A stretch of 64,000 nucleotides of DNA, from assembly GCF_007750855.1 (NCBI RefSeq), contig NZ_CP036291.1, positions 5,988,905 to 6,052,904 of the forward strand, written 5' to 3'. The stretch comes from Pirellulimonas nuda (lineage in GTDB: Bacteria; Planctomycetota; Planctomycetia; Pirellulales; Lacipirellulaceae). This document shows positions 19,688-27,975 of this stretch, piece after piece. A program made the translations under genes and the position numbers. Every line of letters starts with the position of its first letter. The stretch's first letter is position 1. The notes under the pieces are model-generated. The model was not told where the DNA came from. It was given only the letters and a program-made list of their open reading frames with translations, and searched no databases.

Positions 19688-20900
19688 CGACGCGCTCGCG
19701 CCCACCGGGCGCATGCCCTGGAGGGGCGCCGTGCGTGGCGGAGAACCGATCTGGCTGCCCGCGGGCCTGCTGGCGGTGCTGCTCACGCTCACGATGGCCC
19801 TCTCGGCGTTCGGCGCCGAACCGGCCTCCAACGCCTCAACGCTCACCTGGCGGCCCGCCCGCAACACGCCGCGGGCGCCGCGGCCTTTCGTCGCCACGCC
19901 GGCGATGACGTCGATTCAGTCCGCGCCGGTCAACCCGCTCCGCGCCACAACGCACTACGACTCTTCGGTCCGCACCGTCGCCTACGGCGACGACCCGTTC
20001 GGCCCGACCCTCGGACCGGCGCAGCCCGGCTCTGCCCGCTTGCAGTCCGTCATCGTCCACCGCCCCGGGGCGCCGGTGCGGCTTGCACAGCTCGACTCCA
20101 ACGAGCGCTACGGCGCCGACGACCTCCGCGACGAGGTGGAGTCGCCGTTCGGCGACGGCTTTGACGAGCTGCCCGCGCCGGAGCCGATGCCCATCGACCC
20201 GTCGCCGCTAGACGACCAGCCTGACGGCCCCAGCGGCCTGCAACCCCCGCGGGAGGTCCCCAACCGCCCGGGCGACCTGGCCCCGCCGCGCAACCCACAA
20301 CCCACGCCTCCGAGCGTGCTGAACCCGCCCCGCGAGACGTCTCCCTCGGACGGGAGCCGCCCCAACGGCGCGGGCCAGGACGCGGCCGACGCCGCCCGTC
20401 AGAAGGGCCGCGAGAAGGACCTGCTCGACTCGCAGCGGAGCTGCGTGGAGGAGCTCGCCGCGCTCAAGGCGAACCGCATCGACAGCGTGAGCTTGGCCAT
20501 CGGCGTCAGCGGCGAAGCGGGCAAGGACTTCCCGTACAACTGCAGCGTCGACGACGGCACCCCGTTCGCGGGCCGCTGCTGGCCGAGCGTCACCTACATG
20601 TGGAAGGCCTCCGCGTTGTGCCACAAGCCGCTCTTCTTCGAAGACGTGGCGCTGGAGCGTTACGGCCACTCGCACGGGCCGTTCCTTCAGCCGCTGGTGT
20701 CCGGAGCGCACTTCTTCGGTCGCCTGCCGGCGCTGCCCTACTGCATGGGCCTGACCCCTCCGAACGAGTGCATGTACACGCTGGGCTACTACCGCCCGGG
20801 CAGTTGCGCCCCGTACCTGGTGGGTGGCATGCCCTTCACCTGGCGTGCCGCTGCGTTCCAAGCAGGCGCCGTGGTCGGGGTCTCGGCGATCATCCCGTAG
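19620..20900 (+). CDS. Exported protein with conserved Cys-containing C-terminal domain, function unknown
   Basis: A 426-residue protein. The ATG at 19620 has GGGAGA nine bases before it and overlaps guaB by 68 bases; a later ATG at 19713 without overlap is also possible. Residues about 40-65 form one hydrophobic segment ([20 protein letters not shown]), a signal or anchor. A Pro-rich disordered middle contains DDPFGP and repeated PPR/PNRP motifs. The C-terminal ~125 residues have six Cys ([39 protein letters not shown]) and the tail [22 protein letters not shown] do not recognise a named family; an envelope protein is inferred. Confidence 0.7.
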   Translation: MTSPSRRKPQITRLSTPTATPSSDALAPTGRMPWRGAVRGGEPIWLPAGLLAVLLTLTMALSAFGAEPASNASTLTWRPARNTPRAPRPFVATPAMTSIQSAPVNPLRATTHYDSSVRTVAYGDDPFGPTLGPAQPGSARLQSVIVHRPGAPVRLAQLDSNERYGADDLRDEVESPFGDGFDELPAPEPMPIDPSPLDDQPDGPSGLQPPREVPNRPGDLAPPRNPQPTPPSVLNPPRETSPSDGSRPNGAGQDAADAARQKGREKDLLDSQRSCVEELAALKANRIDSVSLAIGVSGEAGKDFPYNCSVDDGTPFAGRCWPSVTYMWKASALCHKPLFFEDVALERYGHSHGPFLQPLVSGAHFFGRLPALPYCMGLTPPNECMYTLGYYRPGSCAPYLVGGMPFTWRAAAFQAGAVVGVSAIIP

Positions 20901-20971
20901 CGAGGCCAGGGGCCAGAGGCGAGGGGCGAGGCATAGAGAGCGCGGGCGCAATCGCGCCCCCGCTCACCCCC

Positions 20972-21070
20972 GATAGCGGCCGACCTACGGTCGGCCCGCC
21001 GCTGGATTGAAGCCGCTGTTGGGTAGCGCCAGATCCGTGGAACGCGCCGACCGTAGGTCGGCAGCTATCG
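20972..21070. repeat. Inverted pair of GTA-hairpin palindromes
   Basis: Two copies of the same element in opposite orientation: GCCGACC/GGTCGGC around TAC at 20979-20995 and around GTA at 21046-21062, each with a GCTATCG-type flank on the outer or following side. They sit about 50 bases apart in the 390-base gap 20901-21290, which has no gene. The gap also contains a TACACT-type possible -10 near 21155 before the next gene. Confidence 0.65.
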
Positions 21071-21290
21071 CCAGCAGATTGCCCTCTCTCTGCTCTGCGC
21101 GTCGCGCGCAGACGCTAGCTCCCCGCACGTGGTATCTGCGCCGCGCCCGCTCCGCTACACTCTCCGGCGTGGTCGCACGCTTCGGGCGGAGCGATGTGTG
21201 CCCCCAAATCGTCTACGTCAGGCCAAGCTCCGCTCGCGGTGTGCGAAGTAACCTTATTCGCCGCTTCCCTACACCCCCAGGAGTTTCGCC

Positions 21291-21905
21291 ATGGCAGCCC
21301 CACAGTACGAGTTCAACGAAGAACAAAACAGCTTGTTCCGCAGTCTCGGCGGAAAAATGGGGGGCGTCGGCCTGGTGATGGTCGTGGTCGGCCTGCTCAA
21401 CCTCGTGGCTGCCGGAATGCTGGTCGCCGCGATTTATCGCAACGAGTTGCCGGCCGACTGGGTGAACAAGCTGCCCGTCGAGGCCAAGAACCAGCTCGCT
21501 ACCCTTCCTCCGAACCAGCAGTTGATGCCGTTCGCAATCAACGCCGGCTTGCAGGGCCTGGTGTTCTTCCTGCTGGGCATCTGGACCCGCTCCGCGGCCG
21601 GATCGTTCCGCAAGGTCGCCGGCACTCAGGGCAACGACGTGTCGTGGTTGATGTCGGCCCTGGGGGCGCTCAACAAGGCGTACGGGCTCATTTACACGCT
21701 GATCATGTTGACGGTGCTGCTGACGCTGGCGCTGGTGGGGTACAACGTCTACCAGCAGATGCAGAAGGACGGGAAGGTGAACATCGAAGAAGTGCTGAAG
21801 GTGCCCGAGGCGCCCAAGTTCGACGGCGGGGCCCCAGCCGACGATCCGGGCGCCGATCCAGCCGCCGACCCGGCGCCCCAACCCGAAGCAGAGCCGGCCG
21901 CCTAA
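21291..21905 (+). CDS. Small multi-pass membrane protein, function unknown
   Basis: A 204-residue inner-membrane protein. Three hydrophobic segments are visible at about residues 25-47, 83-97 and 128-150, followed by a soluble Pro/Ala/Asp-rich tail (from about residue 172) without structure-forming sequence. AGGAG lies eight bases before the ATG. The gene is monocistronic, with a strong hairpin after the stop. No family recognised. Confidence 0.75.
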   Translation: MAAPQYEFNEEQNSLFRSLGGKMGGVGLVMVVVGLLNLVAAGMLVAAIYRNELPADWVNKLPVEAKNQLATLPPNQQLMPFAINAGLQGLVFFLLGIWTRSAAGSFRKVAGTQGNDVSWLMSALGALNKAYGLIYTLIMLTVLLTLALVGYNVYQQMQKDGKVNIEEVLKVPEAPKFDGGAPADDPGADPAADPAPQPEAEPAA

Positions 21906-21929
21906 CAGGCCGCCCGATTACGCACGGCG

Positions 21930-21962
21930 CCAGGGCCGGGGGCTTAGCGTCCCCGGCCCTGG
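21930..21962. terminator. Hairpin between convergent genes
   Basis: A 12-bp perfect stem, CCAGGGCCGGGG paired with CCCCGGCCCTGG around a 9-base loop. It follows the plus-strand stop at 21905 and precedes the minus-strand stop at 21981, so it can serve both; the T-tract (TTCTGTCT) is weak. Confidence 0.6.
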
Positions 21963-21980
21963 TTCTGTCTGGGCGAGGCT

Positions 21981-22709
21981 CTAGCGGGCAGTCTGTCTGG
22001 GCCGCCGGACGAGCATCAACAGCGCGGGGATCAGCAGCAGCGCGCTGGCCGGCTCCGGGACGCTGGACGCCGACACGGCCGCCGCCGGCGGCAGGTGGTC
22101 GCGCCACACCGTGTAGTCGGCGGCGTTGACCGCGCCGTCGCCGTTGCCGTCGCTAAACAGGTCGCCCGACATTCCGAAGTCGGCCCGCCACACTTGGTAG
22201 TCTTCTGCGGTTACGGCGCCGCTGAGGTTGTAGTCTCCAAAGCCAAAGCCGGTCACGGTGATGACGGAGGTGACGTTGATCCGGCTGAGGGGGACCGCGC
22301 CGAAGCCCAGGTCGATGGATCCGAGCATGATGTTCGTGAAGTCGGCCTGCCCGAAGCCGGCCGAGTCGACCTCGACAAAGATGTCTGCCGAGGTCCCCGA
22401 AGCGGGGTCGTTAAACGCGTCGTCCAACAGCACCGCCGGCAGGTTGCGCGTGTAGCCGGAGCCCATCCGCAGCTCGGGGGGGAGCTCGTCGGTGATGTCC
22501 ACGGTAATGACCGCCGTGCCGGTAACCTTGGTGATCTCGAACGCGTACTGCCACACCATCTGATCGAGGTCGATCGCCGTCGGAGACGTCCACGAGCTCG
22601 AGGCCTCGCCCCGGTCGAGCTGCTCGTCGATGGTCCAGCTCACCGGGTTATCGGCCAGCGCGGGAACGGCCGCCACGAGCACCGCGGCTAGCATCAGGGG
22701 CTTGGACAT
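21981..22709 (-). CDS. PEP-CTERM protein with dockerin-like repeats
   Basis: A 242-residue exported protein starting MSKPLMLAAVLVAAVPALA, with GGAGGA about seven bases before the ATG. A beta-rich domain of unknown function (residues ~20-165) is followed by two EF-hand-like dockerin units (GDYNLSGAVTAEDYQVWRAD and DGNGDGAVNAADYTVWRD). The tail is VPEPASALLLIPALLMLV plus RR residues, the PEP-CTERM sorting signal. Such tails are processed by exosortase, which is not in this window. The passenger's role is unknown. Confidence 0.85.
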   Translation of the reverse strand: MSKPLMLAAVLVAAVPALADNPVSWTIDEQLDRGEASSSWTSPTAIDLDQMVWQYAFEITKVTGTAVITVDITDELPPELRMGSGYTRNLPAVLLDDAFNDPASGTSADIFVEVDSAGFGQADFTNIMLGSIDLGFGAVPLSRINVTSVITVTGFGFGDYNLSGAVTAEDYQVWRADFGMSGDLFSDGNGDGAVNAADYTVWRDHLPPAAAVSASSVPEPASALLLIPALLMLVRRPRQTAR

Positions 22710-22804
22710 CACTTTTCCTCCGTTCAACCGAGACAAGCCGGACGCTATGGCGTTTCCGGGCGCCCATCTAGCCTAATCAAAAACAGACGCAATAGGTCGG
22801 ACGT

Positions 22805-22827
22805 AAAAAGGTGTCAGGAACCTTTTT
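22805..22827 (+). repeat. REP palindrome copy 1 (contains RAYT stop codon)
   Basis: Arms AAAAAGGT and ACCTTTTT are perfect complements around the loop GTCAGGA. The transposase stop codon (22816-22814) lies in the loop. Same element, same or inverted orientation, at 23535, 23715, 25177 and 25223. Confidence 0.88.
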
Positions 22828-23497
22828 CGACCTTCCGCGGCCTCCCCCGCGGACGCACGGTGGTTTCCAGCCCCAGACGCTGGACCGCCCGCTCCGTCCA
22901 GTCGGCGCCGCCCAGGGGAACGCCGCGGTCGATGCTGCGGCGGATCGCTTTCAGCTCCTGCTCGGTGAGCGGCGTGTTGACGTGCTCGGTCCAATTGGGG
23001 CTGCGGCGGACGGGCCACGCCGACAGCAGCGCCCGCCGCTGGGGGTCGTCCGAGCTCCAGCGGGCCAGGCTCCCCCACCGCCACGCCTCGGCGCGGGACA
23101 CCAGCTTCGCACGCAGCGCGTTGCGTTCGACGTACCGACACACGGTTAGGAAGTGGCTGTCGTCCTGCACCGGGAACGACTTGAACCTCCCCTGATAGAC
23201 GTGCCCGCTGCCGGCCGAGCCGCGGTGCGCGTGCCACCGCTGGGTGTGGGTAAGCGTCAGCCAGCCGACGAACCGCGACAGGTCGCCGTCTTCGCGTGGC
23301 CAGACCACTAAGTGCCAGTGGTTGGGCATCACGCAGTAGGCCAGCAGCCGCATCGCGGTGCGCCGGGCGGCTTCTTCGAGCACGCGCTCGAAGGCGGCGT
23401 AGTCTGCGTCGTCGTCGAAGATCGTCATCCGGGCGTTGGCCCGGTTGAGCACGTGGTACAGCATGCCGCCGCTGGCGGCGCGGTGAGGTCGACCCAT
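22814..23497 (-). CDS. REP-associated tyrosine transposase (RAYT, Y1/HUH family)
   Basis: A 227-residue single-strand DNA nuclease-like protein. The HUH motif is H60-W61-H62 in VMPNHWHLVVWP and the candidate nucleophile is Tyr122 in CRYVERNAL; both are intact, so activity is plausible. Near the C-terminus RPRGRPRK (residues 215-222) resembles an AT-hook. The frame ends VEKGS with the stop inside REP copy 1. Inverted REP copies lie on both sides, the arrangement known for RAYT genes, which are thought to move or maintain REP sequences rather than themselves. GC content is as high as the neighbours. Confidence 0.9.
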   Translation of the reverse strand: MGRPHRAASGGMLYHVLNRANARMTIFDDDADYAAFERVLEEAARRTAMRLLAYCVMPNHWHLVVWPREDGDLSRFVGWLTLTHTQRWHAHRGSAGSGHVYQGRFKSFPVQDDSHFLTVCRYVERNALRAKLVSRAEAWRWGSLARWSSDDPQRRALLSAWPVRRSPNWTEHVNTPLTEQELKAIRRSIDRGVPLGGADWTERAVQRLGLETTVRPRGRPRKVEKGS

Positions 23498-23534
23498 GCG
23501 GCGAGTTTAGCGCAGCGGGGGTGTCGCGTCAAGA

Positions 23535-23557
23535 AAAAAGGTTCCTGACACCTTTTT
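23535..23557 (-). repeat. REP palindrome copy 2
   Basis: Same arms as copy 1 with the loop reading TCCTGAC on the plus strand, hence inverted relative to copy 1. It lies 37 bases upstream of the transposase ATG, so copies 1 and 2 bracket the gene as an inverted pair. Confidence 0.88.
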
Positions 23558-23564
23558 GCTGTCA

Positions 23565-23677
23565 CGCTCGAAGGCGGCGTAGTCCGCGTCGTCGTCGAAG
23601 ATCGTCATCCGGGCGTTGGCCCGGTTGAGCACGTGGTACAGCATGCCGCCGCTGGCGGCGCGGTGAGGTCGACCCAT
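23565..23677 (-). pseudogene. Duplicated 5' fragment of the RAYT gene
   Basis: About 37 codons from an ATG at 23677, identical in frame to the intact transposase start except for one base, then broken off at the duplication junction. The fragment has no catalytic motif. It could still be translated as a short peptide if the upstream region drives expression. Confidence 0.85.
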
Positions 23678-23714
23678 GCGGCGAGTTTAGCGCAGCGGGG
23701 GAGTCGCGTCAAGA

Positions 23715-23737
23715 AAAAAGGTTCCTGACACCTTTTT
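23715..23737 (-). repeat. REP palindrome copy 3
   Basis: Second copy of the upstream REP produced by the tandem duplication; same orientation as copy 2, with one extra T in the outer run. Confidence 0.88.
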
Positions 23738-23857
23738 TCTCTAGCCCTACGTCCGCGTGGCCTTCCGCTCGACGTCATGGGCTGATGTGGACCCGCTCGA
23801 GCCGTGCCTGTACGCTTGCACTGAAGTTGAATGCCTACGACTTCGGAGCTGTGCCCC

Positions 23858-25204
23858 ATGCGTGCATCACGAGCCGTTTCCTTCGTATTGAGCAGCGTTA
23901 CTTTGCAAACATGCTTTGTCGCTCAAGCGCAGACGCTCGCGTGGGCCAAGCAGTTTGACCAAAACGAAGGGGGGAAAGTTTACTCGGTTGCCGCAGACAG
24001 TCACGGGACGGTCGTTATCGCGGGCCAAACTTTCGGAAATCTTCAGGGAACGCACGCCGGAAACGGCGACGCCTTCATCATCAAGTACCACGAAGATGGC
24101 GATCTCCTTTGGCGCCGGCAACTTGGAACTCCTGACACTGATGTGGCTTCCGCCCTGGCCATTGACGAGAACGGCGACATCTTCGTCTCCGGCTACACCT
24201 TCGGCGACCTCTTCGACGAAAGCAGGGGAGACTATGATGCGTTCGTCGTGAAGTACGCGGCGGACGGCACGCCGATCTGGGCAACTCAATTCGGCGATTC
24301 GCAGCGCGACTTCGTCGATGCGATAGCGCTCGATCGCCTCGGCCGCGTCTACGCTGCGGGCCGTATCGAAGGCATCAGTGGCTCGAACGTCGCCGCATCC
24401 GTCCACGGCTTATCGTCCAACGGCGACCTCACCTGGACAGCGACTGCGGCGACGCCGGTAGAGGCCATCGCGTTTGGAGTAGCCACCGGCGAAGACGGCG
24501 TCTTCATCACGGGGCGGACACGCGGTGATTTGGGAGGCGTCAATGCGGGTAGCAGCGATATATTCCTGCAGAAGTATTCTTTCGCCGGGAAGCTTCAATG
24601 GAGTCATTTGCTAGGCACTCCGGGGAATGACGAAGCCCGATCAATCGCCACCGACGGTCGGGGCAACGCCTACGTTGCTGGGTATTCCAGCGGTCAGCTC
24701 GGCGGCGGCAACGCGGGCGGTTCGGACGCGTTCCTTGCCAAGTTCAGTGCCGACGGCGATCTTGTTTGGACAAGCACTTGGGGCACGCCGTCACCTGACT
24801 TCGCCTATTCAGTCTCGGCGGATCAATACGGGAACCTCTATGTCGCCGGCTTTACGCATGGTGACATCGAAGCGAGCAACGCGGGGTTTGCCGACGTGTT
24901 TGTCGCCAAGTACTCAACCGACGGCGACGTTGTTTGGCGGCGGCAGTTTGGAAGCGCTCAGTGGGAAGAGGGACTTACCGTATCCGGGGACGGAAAAGGG
25001 AGCGTGTATGTAGCGGGTTGGACGGGCGGCGAGCTCTTTGCGCCCAATAGTCGCCGAATGCTTCACGGCTTCCTGCTGAAGCTTACAGACCACGCATTTG
25101 TACCGGAACCGGCTTCCCTTGGCACGGCTGCTGTGACGCTGCTGTCGGGTGTGTTTTGCTTGTACTTCCGGGACGCAAAAAGGTGTCAGGAACCTTTTCG
25201 TTGA
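23858..25204 (+). CDS. SBBP-repeat beta-propeller protein with PEP-CTERM tail
   Basis: A 448-residue exported protein. The ATG at 23858 has GGAG nine bases before it and begins a signal peptide ending near VAQAQ; an in-frame ATG at 23831 lacks these. About seven propeller repeats follow the pattern GNGDAFIIKYHEDGDLLW / DENGDIFVSGYTFGD, the SBBP repeat. The tail is VPEPASLGTAAVTLLSGVF with a basic end. The last residues, KRCQEPF, are encoded by REP copy 4, so the native C-terminus was altered. Base composition of the propeller part is visibly lower in GC than neighbours. Surface or extracellular location is inferred. Confidence 0.82.
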   Translation: MRASRAVSFVLSSVTLQTCFVAQAQTLAWAKQFDQNEGGKVYSVAADSHGTVVIAGQTFGNLQGTHAGNGDAFIIKYHEDGDLLWRRQLGTPDTDVASALAIDENGDIFVSGYTFGDLFDESRGDYDAFVVKYAADGTPIWATQFGDSQRDFVDAIALDRLGRVYAAGRIEGISGSNVAASVHGLSSNGDLTWTATAATPVEAIAFGVATGEDGVFITGRTRGDLGGVNAGSSDIFLQKYSFAGKLQWSHLLGTPGNDEARSIATDGRGNAYVAGYSSGQLGGGNAGGSDAFLAKFSADGDLVWTSTWGTPSPDFAYSVSADQYGNLYVAGFTHGDIEASNAGFADVFVAKYSTDGDVVWRRQFGSAQWEEGLTVSGDGKGSVYVAGWTGGELFAPNSRRMLHGFLLKLTDHAFVPEPASLGTAAVTLLSGVFCLYFRDAKRCQEPFR

Positions 25205-25245
25205 ACGACGCGGTATCGACCGAAAAAGGTTCCTGACACCTTTTT
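25177..25245. repeat. Head-to-head REP pair (copies 4 and 5)
   Basis: Copy 4 (25177-25198, arms AAAAGGT/ACCTTTT) and copy 5 (25223-25245, full arms, inverted) are separated by 24 bases. The plus-strand gene terminates just after copy 4 and the minus-strand thiolase stop abuts the T-run of copy 5. With A/T runs on both sides, the pair may act as a bidirectional terminator. Confidence 0.85.
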
Positions 25246-26396
25246 CACACCCGCTCGAACACCGTCGCGATCCCCTGCCCAGCGCCGATGCACATCGTCG
25301 CTAGCCCCAGCGTGGCGTCCGACTGACGCATCGCGTGCAGCAGCGTCGTCGCGATACGCGCGCCGCTCGCGCCTAGCGGGTGGCCGATGGCGATGGAGCC
25401 GCCGTGGACGTTTAGCTTCGCCTCGTCCAGCTTCAGCATCTGGATGCAGGCCAGCGCCTGGGCGGCGAACGCCTCGTTCAGCTCGATCAGGTCGATGTCG
25501 CCGATCGACAGGCCGGCACGCTTGAGCGCCTTCTGGGTCGCAGGCACGGGGCCGGTCCCCATCACCGAGGGGTCGACCCCGGCGACCGCCGTGGCGCGGA
25601 CCCGTGCGATCGGCGTGAGCCCAAGCTCTTTCGCCCGCGACTCGCTCATCACCAGCAGCGCCGCGGCGCCGTCGTTCAGCGGGCTGCTGTTGCCGGCGGT
25701 CACGGTCCCCATGCCCGGCATGAACGCGGGCTTGAGCGCCGCCAGTTGCTCCAAACTGGTGTCGCGGCGGACGCACTGGTCTTCGCGGATCAGCGTCCGC
25801 TCACCCGCGTCGTTCAGCCCCCACACCGGCACGATCTCGCTGTCGAACCCGCCCGCGTCGAAGGCCGCGGCCGCCTTCTGGTGGCTGGCCAGCGCGAAGC
25901 GGTCCTGCGACTCGCGGTCGATCCCGCGCGTCTGCGCGAGGAACTCGGCGGTGACCCCCATCATCAATGCCGCCTTGCTGGTCACGGCGAACAGCTTGGG
26001 GTTGATGTCGATGCCGGCGTCCATGGGGAAGTGCTGCATGTGCTCCAGCCCCCCCACGATGTGCGTCTGCTCGGCGCCGGCGATGATCGCGTGCGACGCC
26101 TGGCTGAGCGCCTGCAAGCTGCTGCCGCACAGCCGGTTGACCGTCGCCCCGGCCGCGGTGGGGGGCAGGCCCGCCATCAGCGCGGCCAGCCGGCCGACGT
26201 TCAGCCCCTGCTCGCCCTGCTGCTGGGTGCAGCCCATGGTGACGTCCTCGATCGCCGCGGGGTCGACGCCGGTCCGCTCGACCAGCGCCCGGATCACCTG
26301 GACGGCCAGATCGTCGCTTCGCACATGGCGGAACGCCCCGCGTTCGGGGTGCGCGCGGCCAATCGGGGTACGGACGGCGTCGACAACAACGGGCAT
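25245..26396 (-). CDS. fadA: Acetyl-CoA C-acyltransferase (thiolase)
   Basis: Cleaves 3-ketoacyl-CoA in fatty acid beta-oxidation (or condenses acyl-CoA in reverse). It has 383 residues with the nucleophile Cys90 in NRLCGSS, the His339 of [10 protein letters not shown] and the second Cys369 in MCIGAGQG. The GGLEHM and NEAFAAQ blocks resemble FadA of E. coli. No fadB-like partner is adjacent. Its stop codon lies against REP copy 5. The degradative role is inferred from similarity to FadA rather than to biosynthetic thiolases. Confidence 0.88.
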   Translation of the reverse strand: MPVVVDAVRTPIGRAHPERGAFRHVRSDDLAVQVIRALVERTGVDPAAIEDVTMGCTQQQGEQGLNVGRLAALMAGLPPTAAGATVNRLCGSSLQALSQASHAIIAGAEQTHIVGGLEHMQHFPMDAGIDINPKLFAVTSKAALMMGVTAEFLAQTRGIDRESQDRFALASHQKAAAAFDAGGFDSEIVPVWGLNDAGERTLIREDQCVRRDTSLEQLAALKPAFMPGMGTVTAGNSSPLNDGAAALLVMSESRAKELGLTPIARVRATAVAGVDPSVMGTGPVPATQKALKRAGLSIGDIDLIELNEAFAAQALACIQMLKLDEAKLNVHGGSIAIGHPLGASGARIATTLLHAMRQSDATLGLATMCIGAGQGIATVFERV

Positions 26397-26568
26397 GATC
26401 GCTGCGCTCCCGGCGCGTTGGGGGATGAGTTACTTGGCGGCGGCCGCGTCTGTTGTGCGGTGACACCCAGCCGTCGCCCGCCTTAAGGGTAGGCGCCGGG
26501 TCGGCCGAGCGTAAAGAGTTCAACACAGAGATGGGCCGCACGCGGCGGCCCGTCCGCGGCCCGAGGAC

Positions 26569-27267
26569 CTACGTCAGGCGGGAGTACTGGTCGGTCACGT
26601 GGCCCGGCCACAGGCCAAAGAACCGCTCTACCCAGGCGACACGGGCCGAAAACTCGTCTGGTTTCCACACCTTGTGCCCCTCGTACAGGCAGCAGTAGCC
26701 GCGGGCCACCGCCACCGTCGGGCCCCGCGATTCTTGCAGGAACTCCATCATCTGCGGATGGACAACCGCGTAGGCGTAGCGTTTGTCGCTGCTGGTGACG
26801 TGGAACTTGCGGCTGAACTCTGCCGACTCGAAATCGATGTCGTCGAAGCCGAACAACGCGCTCACCCCGTCGAAGAACCCTTCGGGCCGGATCAACAGGT
26901 CGGGGGCCGACGGCAGCGGCGAGCCGGCCACCAGGTAGCTCAGCGTGTAGGTCCGTGTCTTGCGGTCCTTGCCGGAACCGCTGGTCTGTTTGTAGAGGAA
27001 GTCGCCCATCTGCGCGTGAACCTGACGCCCCCCCAGCGTCAAAGAGCCGTGCAGCGTGTTGTACGCCTGCCGGCTGTGGCCGCTGCAGAACACCGAGAAC
27101 TGCGAGAAGCGGGAGTCGTGGTCGTAGTCGCTTTGGGGGTCGAACCGCCAACCGATCTGCTGGGCGAGCTCGGCGAGGTCTGCGCGGCGCTGCTTCGCCT
27201 GCAGGTGAGAGAAGTAGACCGCTACGCCGATAAATAATCCGATTACAACGAAGATAAGGATGTGCAT
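26569..27267 (-). CDS. Membrane-anchored protein, function unknown
   Basis: A 232-residue protein. The ATG at 27267 opens one N-terminal membrane helix (HILIFVVIGLFIGVAVYF) followed by a soluble domain of about 205 residues with no motif I recognise (IGWRFDPQSDYDHDSRFSQF, TYTLSYLVAGSPLP, CCLYEGHKVWKP). An upstream in-frame extension looks non-coding. It diverges from the next small gene. In the 172-base gap to the thiolase there is a TTCAACACAGAGATG stretch resembling dispersed bacterial intergenic sequences. Confidence 0.7.
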   Translation of the reverse strand: MHILIFVVIGLFIGVAVYFSHLQAKQRRADLAELAQQIGWRFDPQSDYDHDSRFSQFSVFCSGHSRQAYNTLHGSLTLGGRQVHAQMGDFLYKQTSGSGKDRKTRTYTLSYLVAGSPLPSAPDLLIRPEGFFDGVSALFGFDDIDFESAEFSRKFHVTSSDKRYAYAVVHPQMMEFLQESRGPTVAVARGYCCLYEGHKVWKPDEFSARVAWVERFFGLWPGHVTDQYSRLT

Positions 27268-27479
27268 CGGCTCTTCTGGCGGCTTCTTGGCGACGAAGGG
27301 GGCAACGACGGCGTGCTGGGCGTGGTTGCGATTCGCCGCGGCGCGCCGTTTCTTGGCCGTGGGCCGCGACCATTCTACCGCGATTCTGGTTCTGCTCGAC
27401 GCCAGTAGGCGCCGCAAGCATGCTGAGGAGGTACGACCGGGCCCCGCCGCAGTCGCCCCGCCCTCTAAGCACTCCGCCG

Positions 27480-27863
27480 ATGATCGCCGCTGCCGTCGAA
27501 GCCGCTACGTCGCCTCGGGCCGCCCCGCACTGGATCGTGTTTGGCGTCGCGCTGGTAGCCGGGCGGATGGCGGGCCTCCCTCTGCCGGCCGCCGGGGGGG
27601 TGGCGCTGGCCGGCTGGGGGGCGACGCTACAACTGGCCGCGATGCTGCGGACGCGGCGCACGCCGCCGGCGGCGCTGGGTTCGGCGATCTCGCTGCAGGG
27701 GTTGCTGTACGGCTCGCTGGCCTGGCTCTGCCTGGCGGCCGACTGGAACGCCACGCCGGGCGAACCGCTCCGGCACGCCCTGAGCATGGCGATGGGCGCC
27801 GCGGTGGCGGTGGCCATCGTGCGTCTGGCTGCACGCGGGCTTTCTGAGGTAGATCGCGTCTAA
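27480..27863 (+). CDS. Small hydrophobic protein, possible membrane protein
   Basis: A 127-residue candidate with four hydrophobic stretches (HWIVFGVALVAGRMAGLPL, GGVALAGWGATLQLAAML, LQGLLYGSLAWLCLA, SMAMGAAVAVAIVRLAA). No clear Shine-Dalgarno is visible, and the start could be the ATG at 27420. Support is the coherent membrane pattern, the lack of a better gene here and the position ahead of a plus-strand gene. It may be spurious because high-GC DNA gives long hydrophobic frames. Confidence 0.45.
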   Translation: MIAAAVEAATSPRAAPHWIVFGVALVAGRMAGLPLPAAGGVALAGWGATLQLAAMLRTRRTPPAALGSAISLQGLLYGSLAWLCLAADWNATPGEPLRHALSMAMGAAVAVAIVRLAARGLSEVDRV

Positions 27864-27891
27864 TCGCGGCGGCGTCCCCCCTTAGGGGCCG

Positions 27892-27918
27892 TTGTCATTC
27901 TGCGGGATCGGGTATCCT
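27892..27918 (+). promoter_or_regulatory. Possible promoter of the PQQ-propeller gene
   Basis: TTGTCA (5/6) and TATCCT (4/6) with a short 15-base spacer, 58 bases before the ATG at 27976. The spacer is below the optimum, so this is tentative. Confidence 0.35.
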
Positions 27919-27975
27919 CTCTAACGGCGGCCCGCTGCCGGAAGAGCCGCTCACACCACCCCACAGGACCCCGCC

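Larger units (their letters stand above)
23385..23737. repeat. Near-identical tandem duplication covering the RAYT 5' end and a REP
   Basis: 23385-23557 is repeated at 23565-23737 with a 180-base period. By reading both copies I find two differences in 173 bases (23404 T versus 23584 C; 23522 T versus 23702 A). The unit holds the first ~37 codons of the transposase, its upstream region and one REP palindrome ending exactly at the T-run. A seven-base unique stretch (GCTGTCA) separates the copies. Confidence 0.92.

Noticed and set aside
23605..23859. 84-codon minus-strand frame through the duplicated RAYT fragment and REP
   Set aside because: It runs out of frame with the transposase and only translates the repeat; the in-frame remnant 23565-23677 was reported instead.
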